DNA from: Flavobacterium micromati
Lineage (GTDB): Bacteria; Bacteroidota; Bacteroidia; Flavobacteriales; Flavobacteriaceae
DNA length: 64,000 bases
Direction: 5' to 3'
NCBI RefSeq assembly: GCF_900129585.1
Contig: NZ_FQWF01000005.1
Location: 124,001-188,000 of the forward strand
Under the pieces are notes generated by a model. It did not search any database. It saw nothing but the letters and a program-made list of their open reading frames with translations, and was not told the origin of the DNA. A program made the translations under genes and the position numbers. Of the stretch, positions 7,762 through 17,808 are shown piece after piece. How positions within the stretch are numbered: position 1 is the stretch's first letter; every line of letters begins with the position of its first letter.

Positions 7762-8779
7762 AATTTATACCATAATTAAGAGGCAACATATCACCTACTT
7801 TTTGTTCTATTATTTTTCCTGAAAAGAGGATGTTTTCCGAATTAGAATTATTTCCAAATTGATCAATATAAAAATTAGTAGTCTCAAATATAATTCTAGA
7901 TTGATCTGCTTTTTTATACAATAAGGTAAATTCAGCAACAAATTTCATTTTGTCCAACCCTTTAATCTGTTTAGCAACTGTTATTTTCTTTAAATCTAAG
8001 GTGTCAGTAATTGTAAAAAAATCTTTGGGATTAGCTTGAAAACTTCCTTTAAACAGCAAAAAATTGTCTTTATTCCATAAATTGCCAGCTAAAGTTCTAA
8101 AAAACTGCAACTGCGAACCTTGATAACTGTTAACTCTTCTTTTTAGTGTTTTAGAACTGTTGTCAGTTTCTTCAAAACGGGAGACACCGGCATAATAACT
8201 TTTTTTAACATCGCTTGATCTGATACTCAATTTGTAAAAATGAGTTATGAAATTTAGTAACTCATAATTAATAGTATATCCAAGTGCGTTATTATTAATT
8301 ATTAATGGCTTTTCTGAAAAAGCAGTTAGCGTGTTGCTTTTCTTGTTGTACTCAAAATAAATATCATCTTCATTTTCAATTGTTGCTTTTTTTCCAAAAG
8401 TAGTTGTTCCCAGAAACTGTTCTCTAAAAAGTTTGATCTTTTCTTGTCTTGAAAAACCGTCTCGACTTACGATAACTTCTTTTAAAATTTGAGCAACTGG
8501 ATACAACACAATATAAAGCTCTGTTTTATTACTTTTATCTGTAATAAATTCTGTTTGAAATCCAACGGAACTAACTACTAGTACCGCATTTAATTTAGAA
8601 CCATAATTTAAGCTAAAATTTCCATTAAAATCAGTTATAGTTCCTATTGTCGTTCCATCAAAATAAACATTCACACCGGTCAAAGACGCTTTTTGTTCAT
8701 TCACTATTTTGCCAAAAATTTTTTGGGCATTTAGACTTTGAAAATAGAAAATAACACAAATTATAATACTATTTTTCAT
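7760..8779 (-). CDS. carboxypeptidase-regulatory-like domain protein, probably envelope
   Basis: 339 residues. A signal peptide (MKNSIIICVIFYFQSLNAQ) is followed by a CarboxypepD_reg-like beta-sandwich: KIFGKIVNEQKASLTGVNVYFDGTTIGTITDFNGNFSLNY and VVSSVGFQTEFI. Such domains begin many Bacteroidota TonB-linked outer-membrane proteins. The remaining 230 residues are beta-rich, with no beta-barrel receptor or plug. It resembles the group of stand-alone envelope proteins with this domain; substrate unknown. Its stop lies within the terminator shared with the OmpA gene. Confidence 0.85.
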   Translation of the reverse strand: MKNSIIICVIFYFQSLNAQKIFGKIVNEQKASLTGVNVYFDGTTIGTITDFNGNFSLNYGSKLNAVLVVSSVGFQTEFITDKSNKTELYIVLYPVAQILKEVIVSRDGFSRQEKIKLFREQFLGTTTFGKKATIENEDDIYFEYNKKSNTLTAFSEKPLIINNNALGYTINYELLNFITHFYKLSIRSSDVKKSYYAGVSRFEETDNSSKTLKRRVNSYQGSQLQFFRTLAGNLWNKDNFLLFKGSFQANPKDFFTITDTLDLKKITVAKQIKGLDKMKFVAEFTLLYKKADQSRIIFETTNFYIDQFGNNSNSENILFSGKIIEQKVGDMLPLNYGIN

Positions 8780-8788
8780 GTCTAGACT

Positions 8789-9409
8789 TTATAAAATACT
8801 TAAATTTCCTTTCCCTTCTCTAACAACAATAGGTTCATCGCCAGATAAATCAATGATTGTTGAGCCTACGTTATCGCCATAACCGCCGTCAATAACTAAA
8901 TCTACTAAATTTTGCCATTTTTCAAAAATTAGTTCCGGATCAGTGGTGTATTCAATTACATCATCTTCGTCCCGGATAGAGGTAGAAACAATGGGATTTC
9001 CTAGTAATTTTACAATTTCTAAAGCAATTGAGTTGTCTGGAACCCGTATTCCAACCGTGGTTTTCTTTTTGAATTCTTTAGGTAAATTGTTATTTCCTGG
9101 TAAAATAAAAGTGTAAGGTCCTGGCAAAGCTCTTTTTAATATCTTGAAAGTAGGCGTGTCAATTTGCCGCACGTAGTCAGATAAATTACTTAAATCGTGA
9201 CAAATAAAGGAGAAATTAGCTTTCTCTAACTTTATTCCTTTGATTTTAGCGATTCGTTCCAAAGCTTTTGTATTTGTAATATCACAGCCCAATCCATAAA
9301 CGGTATCGGTTGGGTAAATAATCAATCCGCCGTCTCTCAAAACCTTTACCACTTTGGCTATAGCCGCTTCATTTGGTTTGTTTTCGTATATTTTTATAAA
9401 TTCAGCCAT
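8789..9409 (-). CDS. tsaC: L-threonylcarbamoyladenylate synthase (YrdC/Sua5 type)
   Basis: 206 residues with the YrdC fold: GGLIIYPTDTVYGLGCD near residue 30, a KGI loop, PGPYTFILPG, VGIRVPDN and STIIDLSG. The C-terminal Sua5 domain of longer homologues is absent, so this is the short form. It makes threonylcarbamoyl-AMP, the first step of t6A modification of tRNAs that read ANN codons. It is nine bases upstream of the carboxypeptidase-like gene on the same strand and downstream of the helicase gene. Confidence 0.93.
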   Translation of the reverse strand: MAEFIKIYENKPNEAAIAKVVKVLRDGGLIIYPTDTVYGLGCDITNTKALERIAKIKGIKLEKANFSFICHDLSNLSDYVRQIDTPTFKILKRALPGPYTFILPGNNNLPKEFKKKTTVGIRVPDNSIALEIVKLLGNPIVSTSIRDEDDVIEYTTDPELIFEKWQNLVDLVIDGGYGDNVGSTIIDLSGDEPIVVREGKGNLSIL

Positions 9410-9454
9410 CTTCTTAATTAATTATCTATTTATTTCTTTCTAAAGAATAGGTTT

Positions 9455-11788
9455 TTATCCAATTACATCCAATTTTGCAAATCGCAATAACAATTTTTTT
9501 ATTCCGCCGACTTCAAATTTGATTTCGGCTTTTTTATCCGCTGCTACTCCTTCGAGACTGATTACTTGTCCTTTGCCAAAGCGCTCGTGCATAACAATAT
9601 TGCCAGCAACTAGTTTATTATCAAACAAATTTGCACTTCCCGAGCTCGCATTAGAAGAAACAGCTTTCAATTTACGAACATTAATCTCCGATTTAGGTTC
9701 GCTACTTGACATATATTGAGGTGGCGTTCCGCCTACTGGTTTTGCAAGACGCAATTTGGACTTATCCACATCTCCAAAAATATCGCTGTCAATCATAGGT
9801 TTGTAACGATAATTGTTTTCAGGTGGAGTAATATATTCTAAATATTGACTATCAATTTCCTCAATAAAACGGGAAGGTTCACTATCAGTGAGTTTTCCCC
9901 AGCGATATCGAGACTGTGCATACGTTAAATAAGCTTGATGCTCCGCACGTGTCAACGCAACGTAAAACAAGCGTCGCTCTTCTTCGAGTTCGCTTCGTGT
10001 ACTCATACTCATAGCACTTGGAAACAAGTCTTCCTCCATTCCTACAACAAAAACGTGAGGAAACTCCAATCCTTTCGCTAAGTGAATCGTCATCAACGCT
10101 ACCCGATCTTCGTCACTAGTATCTTTGTCTAAATCAGTAGCTAATGCAACATCCTCCATAAATTCCGATAGTGCTCCTCGCGCGCCATCAATTTCGATTT
10201 GACCTTCGGTAAAATCTTTAATTCCATTGAGTAATTCCTCAATATTTTGGATTTTAGCCATTCCTTCTGGAGTAGCATCTTTTTTTAATTCTTGAACCAA
10301 GCCCGTTTTTTTTGCAACATGATCGGCTAAATAAAACGCATCTTGGTTTTCATTTATGGCTTGGAAACTTTGAATCATTGTCACAAAATCAAGTAACTTT
10401 TGTTTGGTGCCAGCATTCAGTTTTAGGTCTATGCGTTCAATATTTTGCATTACTTCAAACATCGAACGTTTATAATGATTTGCTGCAATAGTTAATTTTT
10501 CAATCGTGGTATTCCCAATTCCACGCGCTGGATAATTAATTACTCGCATCAATGCTTCTTCATCTTTTGGGTTGATTACTAAACGCAAATAACACAATAC
10601 ATCCTTCACTTCTTTTCGCTGATAAAATGAAAGTCCACCATAAATTCGATACGGAATATCTCTTTTTCGCAAGGCATCTTCCATAGCACGGGACTGAGCA
10701 TTGGTACGATATAAAATTGCAAAAGCACCATTATGCAGCTGATTTTGCATTTTTTGTTCCCAAATAGTGCTTGCAACAAAACGACCTTCCTCATTATCAG
10801 TTATACTGCGATGCACTTTTATTTTGGCACCAAGATCATTGGCAGTCCAAACTACTTTATCCAGTTTAACTTTATTTTTTTCAATAATGGTATTTGCTGC
10901 TTCAACTATATTTTTTGTCGAACGATAATTCTGTTCTAATCGATACGTTTTTACACCTTCATAATCCTTTTGAAAATTCAAGATATTATTAATGTTAGCA
11001 CCACGAAAGGCGTAGATACTTTGAGCATCATCACCCACCACACATATATTTTGAAATTTATCAGATAATGCTCTAACTATCAAATATTGGGAGTGATTCG
11101 TATCTTGGTACTCATCTACCAAAATATAGCGAAAGCGGTTTTGATATTTGGCTAACACTTCAGGAAAACGAGTTAATAATTCATTGGTTTTAAGTAATAA
11201 ATCATCAAAATCCATTGCTCCGGATTTGAAACAACGATCGACATAATTTTGATAAATTTCGCCCATTCGAGGTTTTTTTGACATCGCATCGGCTTCCTGT
11301 AAATCGGGATCGTTGAAATAGGCTTTAACGGTGATCAAACTATTTTTAAAATTTGAAATTCGGCTTAAAACTTGTTTTGGTTTATAAACATCTCTATCGA
11401 GCTGCATTTCTTTTATAATTCCAGAAATAGCACGAAGTGAATCCTGAGAATCATAAATCGTAAAATTAGATGGATAACCTAGGTGTTCCGCCTCTGAACG
11501 GAGAATTCTAGCAAAAACCGAGTGGAAAGTTCCCATCCAAAGGTTTTTAGCTTCACCAACTCCTACAATATCAGAGATACGCTTTTTCATTTCGCGTGCT
11601 GCTTTATTAGTAAAAGTTAGAGACAAAATGCTAAAGGCATCGACGCCTAGATGCATTAAATAAGCAATTCTAATAGTCAACACTCGAGTTTTCCCCGATC
11701 CTGCTCCCGCAATAATTATCATTGGACCGTCCTTTTGTAAAACGGGTTCTCGCTGGGCTTCATTTAGTTGATCAATATATTTATGCAT
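9455..11788 (-). CDS. UvrD/PcrA-type ATP-dependent DNA helicase
   Basis: 777 residues of superfamily 1A helicase. Q motif LNEAQREPV, Walker A GAGSGKT (near 28-34), SLTFTNKAAREMKKR, Walker B VDEYQDTNHSQ, GDDAQSIYAFRGA, LEQNYRS, MTIHLAKGLEFPHVF and YVALTRAE are all in order. A Tudor-like C-terminus (VMHERFGKGQVISLEG) matches PcrA and UvrD, which use it to bind RNA polymerase. Roles are nucleotide excision repair and clearing of replication or transcription blocks. PcrA and UvrD cannot be told apart by eye. Confidence 0.94.
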   Translation of the reverse strand: MHKYIDQLNEAQREPVLQKDGPMIIIAGAGSGKTRVLTIRIAYLMHLGVDAFSILSLTFTNKAAREMKKRISDIVGVGEAKNLWMGTFHSVFARILRSEAEHLGYPSNFTIYDSQDSLRAISGIIKEMQLDRDVYKPKQVLSRISNFKNSLITVKAYFNDPDLQEADAMSKKPRMGEIYQNYVDRCFKSGAMDFDDLLLKTNELLTRFPEVLAKYQNRFRYILVDEYQDTNHSQYLIVRALSDKFQNICVVGDDAQSIYAFRGANINNILNFQKDYEGVKTYRLEQNYRSTKNIVEAANTIIEKNKVKLDKVVWTANDLGAKIKVHRSITDNEEGRFVASTIWEQKMQNQLHNGAFAILYRTNAQSRAMEDALRKRDIPYRIYGGLSFYQRKEVKDVLCYLRLVINPKDEEALMRVINYPARGIGNTTIEKLTIAANHYKRSMFEVMQNIERIDLKLNAGTKQKLLDFVTMIQSFQAINENQDAFYLADHVAKKTGLVQELKKDATPEGMAKIQNIEELLNGIKDFTEGQIEIDGARGALSEFMEDVALATDLDKDTSDEDRVALMTIHLAKGLEFPHVFVVGMEEDLFPSAMSMSTRSELEEERRLFYVALTRAEHQAYLTYAQSRYRWGKLTDSEPSRFIEEIDSQYLEYITPPENNYRYKPMIDSDIFGDVDKSKLRLAKPVGGTPPQYMSSSEPKSEINVRKLKAVSSNASSGSANLFDNKLVAGNIVMHERFGKGQVISLEGVAADKKAEIKFEVGGIKKLLLRFAKLDVIG

Positions 11789-11905
11789 GAGAAATTTTTA
11801 ATTTAAGAATACAAAAATAGCGTTTTTGAGTGAGGTTTTAAGCGTCTAAAAACAACAAAATCAGATTGAGTTTTTTATACCTACAAATAAAAAAATTGAT
11901 TCTGG

Positions 11906-12673
11906 CTATTTAAAAAACACATCATAACCAAAACGGATTAACGTGCCAATAACAACAACTAAAAAGAAAACTCTGATAAAACTATTCCCTTTATTTATTG
12001 CTAATTTGGCGCCAAGCCAACCTCCAAAAGCGTTACTGAAAGCCATTGGTATAGCAATTGCCCAAATTATTTTCCCCTTCAAAATAAAGAGACAAATGGA
12101 ACCAAAATTTGTCGATAGATTCACCATTTTAGCATTTGCGGAAGCATGTAAAAAATCAAATCCCATAATGGCAATAAAAGCTACCACTAAAAAACTTCCC
12201 GTTCCTGGGCCAATAAAACCATCATACAACCCTACAATAAAACTAATTCCAATTGCATTAAAAATTTGTGTTGCATTAGATTGTATTTTTTCAATATGTT
12301 GTCCAAAATTCTTCTTCGCATAAGTATAAATAACTAAAAATGACAAAATAACAAGCAATAAAGGTTTCATAAAATCATTACTAACATACGTCAATAAAGT
12401 AGAACCTAAAAAGGCCGATGGAAATGCCAGCAGCATCATAATGCTTAGTAATTTCCAGTTCATATCTACCTTTTTAAGATATTGATATGCTGCAAATGAT
12501 GTTCCGCTAAAAGCAGGTACTTTTAGAGTTCCAATAACTGTTGAAACTGCTAAATTTGGCAACAAAATTAAACCCATCGGAGTTTGTATCAGTCCGCCAC
12601 CGCCTACAATAGCATCTATAAATCCTGCTGCAAAGGCGGCTAGGCAAAGTAAAACTAGAACGTATGTTTCCAT
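11906..12673 (-). CDS. sulfite exporter TauE/SafE-family membrane protein
   Basis: 255 residues with about eight hydrophobic segments. The family hallmark occurs twice, near the N-terminus (AAFAAGFIDAIVGGGGLIQTP) and in the middle (IVGLYDGFIGPGTGSFLVV). The family exports small organic or sulfur anions; substrate is not predictable from sequence. It is a single gene between the helicase and a divergent unknown gene. Confidence 0.93.
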   Translation of the reverse strand: METYVLVLLCLAAFAAGFIDAIVGGGGLIQTPMGLILLPNLAVSTVIGTLKVPAFSGTSFAAYQYLKKVDMNWKLLSIMMLLAFPSAFLGSTLLTYVSNDFMKPLLLVILSFLVIYTYAKKNFGQHIEKIQSNATQIFNAIGISFIVGLYDGFIGPGTGSFLVVAFIAIMGFDFLHASANAKMVNLSTNFGSICLFILKGKIIWAIAIPMAFSNAFGGWLGAKLAINKGNSFIRVFFLVVVIGTLIRFGYDVFFK

Positions 12674-12772
12674 TTAGTTAATCAAATTTAAAATCTGTGA
12701 CAAATTGGTAAATTTACTATGCTGATTTATTTATTGCTAATTAAATCGAGTCGATTTATTATTTAAAAAGTA

Positions 12773-12780
12773 TATTTTTG
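12773..12780 (+). promoter_or_regulatory. TAnnTTTG -7 box
   Basis: TATTTTTG lies 21 bases before ATG 12802. It overlaps the TTG at 12778 that opens the longer frame, which argues for 12802 as the true start. Confidence 0.6.
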
Positions 12781-12801
12781 CGTTTCAAAATCAACTTCGA
12801 A

Positions 12802-13323
12802 ATGGATTCTACAAAAATCATTGAAATACTCGCTTATTCATTGCCTTCTCTTATAACTGGCGGTGTTGCGTACTTTTTATTTACTTCTTATTTTAAAGAT
12901 CAGCAAAATAATAGACGATGGCTATTGCAAAAAGAGGCACAAAAAGACGCTTTACCTTTGCGTTTGCAAGCTTATGAACGCTTAACCTTGCTGATGGAAC
13001 GAATTAATCCATCAAAATTGATGGTTAGAGTCAATCCTCTTTCTACTGATAAAACGGATTATCAAAATTTTATAATTGCTCAAATCGAACAGGAATTTGA
13101 ACATAATTTAACGCAGCAAATTTACGTTTCAGAGGAATGTTGGTCGATTGTAATTACAGCAAAAAATGCAACAATTCAAGTGATTCGAATAGCAACTGCT
13201 TCTGAAGAAGTAACTGATGCCGACAGCTTGCGCGAATTTGTAATTAGTGAACTAATAAATAAACCTGCGCCAAGCAATGCCGCCTTATCTTTCATTAGAA
13301 ACGAGGTTGGACAATTGTGGTAA
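12802..13323 (+). CDS. conserved membrane-anchored protein of unknown function
   Basis: 173 residues. One N-terminal transmembrane helix (about 9-28, LAYSLPSLITGGVAYFLF) is followed by a soluble cytoplasmic part with RRWLLQKEAQKDALPLRLQAYERL and EQEFEHNLTQQIYVSEECWSIV. I recognise it as a protein conserved across Flavobacteriia (perhaps the family named DUF7935), with no known function. The start at 12802 is chosen because the -7 box overlaps the alternative TTG at 12778. Convergent with the beta-lactamase-fold gene. Confidence 0.85.
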   Translation: MDSTKIIEILAYSLPSLITGGVAYFLFTSYFKDQQNNRRWLLQKEAQKDALPLRLQAYERLTLLMERINPSKLMVRVNPLSTDKTDYQNFIIAQIEQEFEHNLTQQIYVSEECWSIVITAKNATIQVIRIATASEEVTDADSLREFVISELINKPAPSNAALSFIRNEVGQLW

Positions 13324-13350
13324 AATTGATTTTCTAAAAAAATTGTGATG

Positions 13351-14481
13351 TTATTTTTTATTTTTTTGATATAATATCCTTCCTAATTCAGCCAGAAAAG
13401 GCAAGCTAATTTCATCATATTCATAAATATTATCATTGTAAATGCCGTTTTTATTGGCTAAGATTGTTGCTGACAACATGAATTCAACTTTGTTTTCGGT
13501 ATCGACAATGTAGGCGCAATCTATCATTGTGCCATAAGCATTTCCAACTTTGTTGTAAATTTTGACAGTTGCAGGAATATTTTCTTTGGTATCGCCATAC
13601 ATGAAAAATTTACAGTATCCATCATAATATTCTGCTGCATCATATCCGGCATTTTTAGGTAAATTTTGCATCGAGAAAAGAATGAATTCTCTATCTTTTT
13701 CTGTTATTTTAAAACGTTCTTCTTCACTGAAAATCTCAGGAAAAACAATACGTTTTAAAGTGTTATGTAAGGACTCTAAGGGATAATAATTTCGTTTCGA
13801 GAAATCAAACGGCTCGTTTACTAAAGTGCCTTTTGATAAATATCCAATTCCCTTTTTTATTCCGTTTAGAGTTAGTTCAACAGGTTTTTGACCAAGTTTT
13901 GAAGGTATTATTTCTATTGTTCCATCGTTTTTATAAATTGTGGTCGCTTTAATTATTGGATTACTAGAATCAGATCCAGAAAGCCGATGGCTCAAACGAA
14001 ACGGGGACAAACCTTTTTGCTCCATTTTTTGATTTATGTAATCAAATCCAATGAATTCGAATAAATTAGTACTCGCTTCATTATCACTGACGGCAAAAAC
14101 TTTTGAGATTTCTTCAGAAAATTTCATTTTATCGGTATTGCCATCGATAGAAAACTCAGAATTAATTGAAGTGTTTGCTATTGTATTTAACTTTTCTAAT
14201 GCTAAAATTGCTATTGGAAACTTTACAGTACTTGCTGGATAAAAATAATTATTCGCATTTGTATTATACGTATAATCTTTCAACGATATTTTGCCAGCTT
14301 TATCTCTGATAATTTGAGTATAAATAATTTGGACTTCGTATTGAGCCCTATTATCAATAATCCGTTTTATATTTGGATTTTTCGATGCCAGAGTTTCTGT
14401 CAGAATATTTTTATTAGCACTACAACTAACAAGCATTGCAAGCACGCCGAGCGCAAAAAAACTTATTTTACATCGCATCAT
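13351..14481 (-). CDS. class A beta-lactamase-fold serine hydrolase lipoprotein
   Basis: 376 residues. The signal peptide ends in the lipobox LVSC (Cys 20). Catalytic motifs are in order: STVK (Ser 84, Lys 87), SDN (132-134) and KVG (311-313) in place of the KTG triad. The KVG variant and the long insert between SDN and KVG (about 175 residues) differ from true class A enzymes, so it is more likely a peptidoglycan-related or orphan serine hydrolase than a resistance gene. Location is probably the periplasmic face of the membrane. Alternative start at the second Met. Confidence 0.88.
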   Translation of the reverse strand: MMRCKISFFALGVLAMLVSCSANKNILTETLASKNPNIKRIIDNRAQYEVQIIYTQIIRDKAGKISLKDYTYNTNANNYFYPASTVKFPIAILALEKLNTIANTSINSEFSIDGNTDKMKFSEEISKVFAVSDNEASTNLFEFIGFDYINQKMEQKGLSPFRLSHRLSGSDSSNPIIKATTIYKNDGTIEIIPSKLGQKPVELTLNGIKKGIGYLSKGTLVNEPFDFSKRNYYPLESLHNTLKRIVFPEIFSEEERFKITEKDREFILFSMQNLPKNAGYDAAEYYDGYCKFFMYGDTKENIPATVKIYNKVGNAYGTMIDCAYIVDTENKVEFMLSATILANKNGIYNDNIYEYDEISLPFLAELGRILYQKNKK

Positions 14482-15090
14482 AAATGGTATTTTTATTGAT
14501 TAATTTAAAATTTTAAATATAGTGATGACCTTGTAATAAATTGAATGAAAAATTAAAAGTGTGGCTACTTATTCTCGCTCACAATTTTTGATTCATTAAA
14601 TGCATAAACATACTATTGTTACCAACATTCTCTCATTACTTTTTTATTAAAAATAAGTGCATTATTGGAAATCTTAATCGTTGTCTAATATAAATGGAGT
14701 TTTAGATCGTGATTGCTAACTATTAATTTTCTTTAGCAATATCGTGTTTTTCAACTCAATCTAAATCAATTTTACACAAATCAATCATCGCAACTGCAAT
14801 CATGAATCGATTTGTATTCTGCTTTGTTTTTAGACAAGTTGGTCATTATAATTATAGCAAATTTATTAATCACTTTTAATTTATTGAAATTATTGACCCA
14901 AAATTCTTCAAAATTCAACTTTTTTTAAATTAAATTTTATAGACCAAAAGTTCCCTCGCTGGGCGACTTTTGCGAGCTTCGGAACTGATTATTTTCTGCC
15001 ACGATAAGATTTCTTGCGAAAGATAAACGTCCGGATTGCACAAAATTCGCAATAGTGCAAAAAGTGTGTTGGAAACAGTAGTTGATATTC
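14482..15090. other. 609-bp stretch without a gene
   Basis: No open frame of note on either strand. It contains an inverted repeat CAAAAGT (14945-14951) / ACTTTTG (14966-14972) and, next to the GIY-YIG gene, GC-richer DNA (14952-15060) unlike the surrounding AT-rich sequence, perhaps a remnant. Confidence 0.5.
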
Positions 15091-15564
15091 TTAATGATTT
15101 TCAAATGTATTATTTACAGGATATGTTTTTAATTTATAAGCGAGGTACGGTTCAAACATTGTCTGTAAAATATCATTTTCTACTCGAATACACTTGAATT
15201 CTAAATTTTTTAAATTCAACTTGTGTTTTCTGAATATTTCTAAGAACTCTTCAATCTGCATTAATACTTTTCGTTGCTTCTTTATTTCGCTCTGATTCCC
15301 ATATTCCAATTTTGCAAGGTTGAACGCAAAACTTGCACTTTCGCTTCCAGAGCTTTCTCTTGTATGCCATTGTATTCTATTGCGAATATTATTTGAACGT
15401 CCAACATAAATTGGTTTACCACTTTCGTAGAAAACATAAATACCCCGATATTTAGGTAATTTGTCTCTTTTTATAAAATCAGACTTAATAAATTCTTCAT
15501 ACAATTCTTTAAACAAAGAATCCAATTCTGCTTCATAAGGTTTTAATTGTTCTAGCTTTTCCAT
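15091..15564 (-). CDS. GIY-YIG nuclease-family protein
   Basis: 157 residues. The fold motif is complete: RGIYVFYESGKPIYVGRSNNIRNRIQWH has GIY, a Y-V-G version of YIG and the Arg helix, with a glutamate in QTMFEPYLAYKL placed for metal binding. A 40-residue N-terminal helical extension (MEKLEQLKPYEAELDSL) precedes it. Unlike the smaller protein at 948, the catalytic residues look intact. It stands alone amid non-coding DNA, so an accessory origin is likely. Function unknown. Confidence 0.88.
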   Translation of the reverse strand: MEKLEQLKPYEAELDSLFKELYEEFIKSDFIKRDKLPKYRGIYVFYESGKPIYVGRSNNIRNRIQWHTRESSGSESASFAFNLAKLEYGNQSEIKKQRKVLMQIEEFLEIFRKHKLNLKNLEFKCIRVENDILQTMFEPYLAYKLKTYPVNNTFENH

Positions 15565-15647
15565 TTTGGTTTCGTTTTCGGTCTTAAAATTGCATTATTT
15601 TTCTGTGTCTGCGTTACTATTGCTACCAACTTGCAGCGAAGCCTTAT

Positions 15648-17711
15648 TTACTCATTTAATAGCCTTTGTAACTGAAAGCGCTCATTTTCATTTAAATCAA
15701 TTAGAATCTTTTCAAACGAATTGCGCAAATCTTTATTTTGTAATAATTTTCTAATCGTGTCCCTTCCAAATTTAGAAAATTGCCATGTGTGATGGGTGGT
15801 TGCATTAACTAAATTCTTCAAAACCATTTCGTTCATAATACGAAAAGTTATTAAATTTTCTAAAGCATTTTGTCTCGTACTTCCCTCATATTCGCTTGAT
15901 GAATATTTAATTAATTCAGCAATCAACTCTTCTTTATTTGAAATATAGCCATCGGTATTTAGCGCAAGTGAAATCCATAAAGTACGTAAATTATGGTCGT
16001 TAAATCCAATCCAATTTTTAGATTGCTGTAAATATCTAAAACGTTGTTCTGGAAAATTATTCCATAAATTGATTAAAGCAATTTCTTGCGTTTGATAGGA
16101 ATTATCATTTAATAAAGTTTCATATTGTTCTCTAAAATCTTCTGGAATTTTAGTTAAATTCTGCGCTACTGTTTGTCGAACTTGTGTGTTGTTTGTTTCT
16201 AATGCTAAAATCAATAACTGCTTTTTATCTTCAAAAATTTCATTTTTAATTTGGTTTACAATTGCTTCCTTGACAGTAAAATAGGCATTAGATTTCATCA
16301 CTTTTACAAGGAAATCATTTTTTTCTAACAACGGCTTTTTGCGCATTGTATCTATTTCTAGAAGTAGTCGCGTAGCTGAATTTTTTTTCAGTAAACGATT
16401 GGCTTCCTCGGTGTTAAATTTGGTAGTTTCAAGCCACCCCTTGCTAAAATTATTTAAATCAAAAGTAGAAACTTTCCTGATTTCGGCAAAAAAATCATCT
16501 GTGGTGACATTTTGAAATGCATGCTTTTTTAAATACGATTGTACTGCTTTTTTAAAATTGTTTTCACCGATCGCTTCCTGCAAAACAAATAATGCCCAAG
16601 CACCTTTTTGATAAAATGTTAGCGAACTAGCTTTGGCATTCAAAACAGGAATAGTATCAGTTCTAGAAGCAAATTTGAGTTGTTGCGCTGATTCATAAAG
16701 TTTTGAATAGAAATAGTCTTCACCATATATTTCTCTTTCTGCCAGTAATGCATAGTATGTTGCAAAACCTTCTTGCAGCCAATGGTGTTTGCCATTCTCA
16801 GCTGTGACTAGATTGCCAAACCACTGATGCGCTAATTCATGCGCATTAACATTGATGTAGCTTCGATCTTCAAAAGCTGTTGAATCGACTACATATGGAC
16901 TTGAAAATACTGTTGCCGAAGTATTTTCCATACCCGCATATAAAAAATCACGAACCGGAATTTGCTTATAGATTTCCCACGGATACTGTATTCCTATTTC
17001 TTTTTCTAGAAAATCAAACAACATCTTCGAATACCGATAAGTTGGTTCAAATCTAGCTTTATCTTTTGGTTCGTAATACATCTCGAGAGGAATTCCAGAT
17101 TTAGCTATTTGAATTTGCTTTTCAAATTTTCCAATGGCAAGCATCAGTAAATAAGAACTCATCGGTTTTTGCATGCGGTAGTTCCAAACCGAAAATCCAT
17201 CAAGATCCGACTTAGAGACTAATTTTCCATTCGAAATAACTTCGTATTCTTTGTCAAAAGAAATATCCAAATTAAAAACGACTTTTTCATTGACATCATC
17301 AAAGCTAGGAAACCAATGGCTTGTATATTTTCCTTGACCTTGCGTCCAAATTTGTAAATTATCTTTCTCTGTTGAACCAATAAAGTACATGGTTTGCTTT
17401 GGCTTAGCCAAATAATTAAAAGTCAGCGTATTTTTTCCTTTTTTGAATGGGAAAATAATTTGTAATTGTTTTTGAGTATTGAGGTGTTTTACTGTTCCAT
17501 AATTGAGTTTTACATTAGAAAAAACCATATTTTGCGCGTCAATTTTTATAGTATCTGTAGACTGCAACATTTCAAAATGATAATGAATATCTCCAGAAAC
17601 ATTTCGGTCTATAGGATTAACCGTAATTTTTCCTAAAACCGATTTGAAATCTACAACCTTTGTTTGCTGAGCAAATGCGAGAGTGGTAAAAAAGAGAAAA
17701 ATATATTTCAT
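15648..17711 (-). CDS. secreted M1-family zinc metallopeptidase
   Basis: 687 residues from ATG 17711, which starts a signal peptide (MKYIFLFFTTLAFAQ); the frame extends 13 codons further but those lack a better start. Catalytic motifs: AGMENTSA (GAMEN-like exopeptidase motif), then HELAH at 291-295 with the third zinc ligand Glu 314 in LQEGFATYY. An N-terminal beta-saddle domain precedes and a helical repeat domain of about 220 residues follows. There is no C-terminal sorting domain, so it is probably periplasmic. It trims N-terminal residues from peptides. Confidence 0.92.
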   Translation of the reverse strand: MKYIFLFFTTLAFAQQTKVVDFKSVLGKITVNPIDRNVSGDIHYHFEMLQSTDTIKIDAQNMVFSNVKLNYGTVKHLNTQKQLQIIFPFKKGKNTLTFNYLAKPKQTMYFIGSTEKDNLQIWTQGQGKYTSHWFPSFDDVNEKVVFNLDISFDKEYEVISNGKLVSKSDLDGFSVWNYRMQKPMSSYLLMLAIGKFEKQIQIAKSGIPLEMYYEPKDKARFEPTYRYSKMLFDFLEKEIGIQYPWEIYKQIPVRDFLYAGMENTSATVFSSPYVVDSTAFEDRSYINVNAHELAHQWFGNLVTAENGKHHWLQEGFATYYALLAEREIYGEDYFYSKLYESAQQLKFASRTDTIPVLNAKASSLTFYQKGAWALFVLQEAIGENNFKKAVQSYLKKHAFQNVTTDDFFAEIRKVSTFDLNNFSKGWLETTKFNTEEANRLLKKNSATRLLLEIDTMRKKPLLEKNDFLVKVMKSNAYFTVKEAIVNQIKNEIFEDKKQLLILALETNNTQVRQTVAQNLTKIPEDFREQYETLLNDNSYQTQEIALINLWNNFPEQRFRYLQQSKNWIGFNDHNLRTLWISLALNTDGYISNKEELIAELIKYSSSEYEGSTRQNALENLITFRIMNEMVLKNLVNATTHHTWQFSKFGRDTIRKLLQNKDLRNSFEKILIDLNENERFQLQRLLNE

Positions 17712-17808
17712 TAAAGTTATTTTAAACTTGAAAATCAAAGTTACAATCATTTAGCCCTCATTTAAAAACAATCCTGTAAGTTTATGTCATTAAAATAACA
17801 AAGAAGTA

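Noticed and set aside
14944..14972. CAAAAGT/ACTTTTG inverted repeat near the GIY-YIG gene as an operator
   Set aside because: Seven-base arms with a 14-base gap are expected by chance at this base composition.
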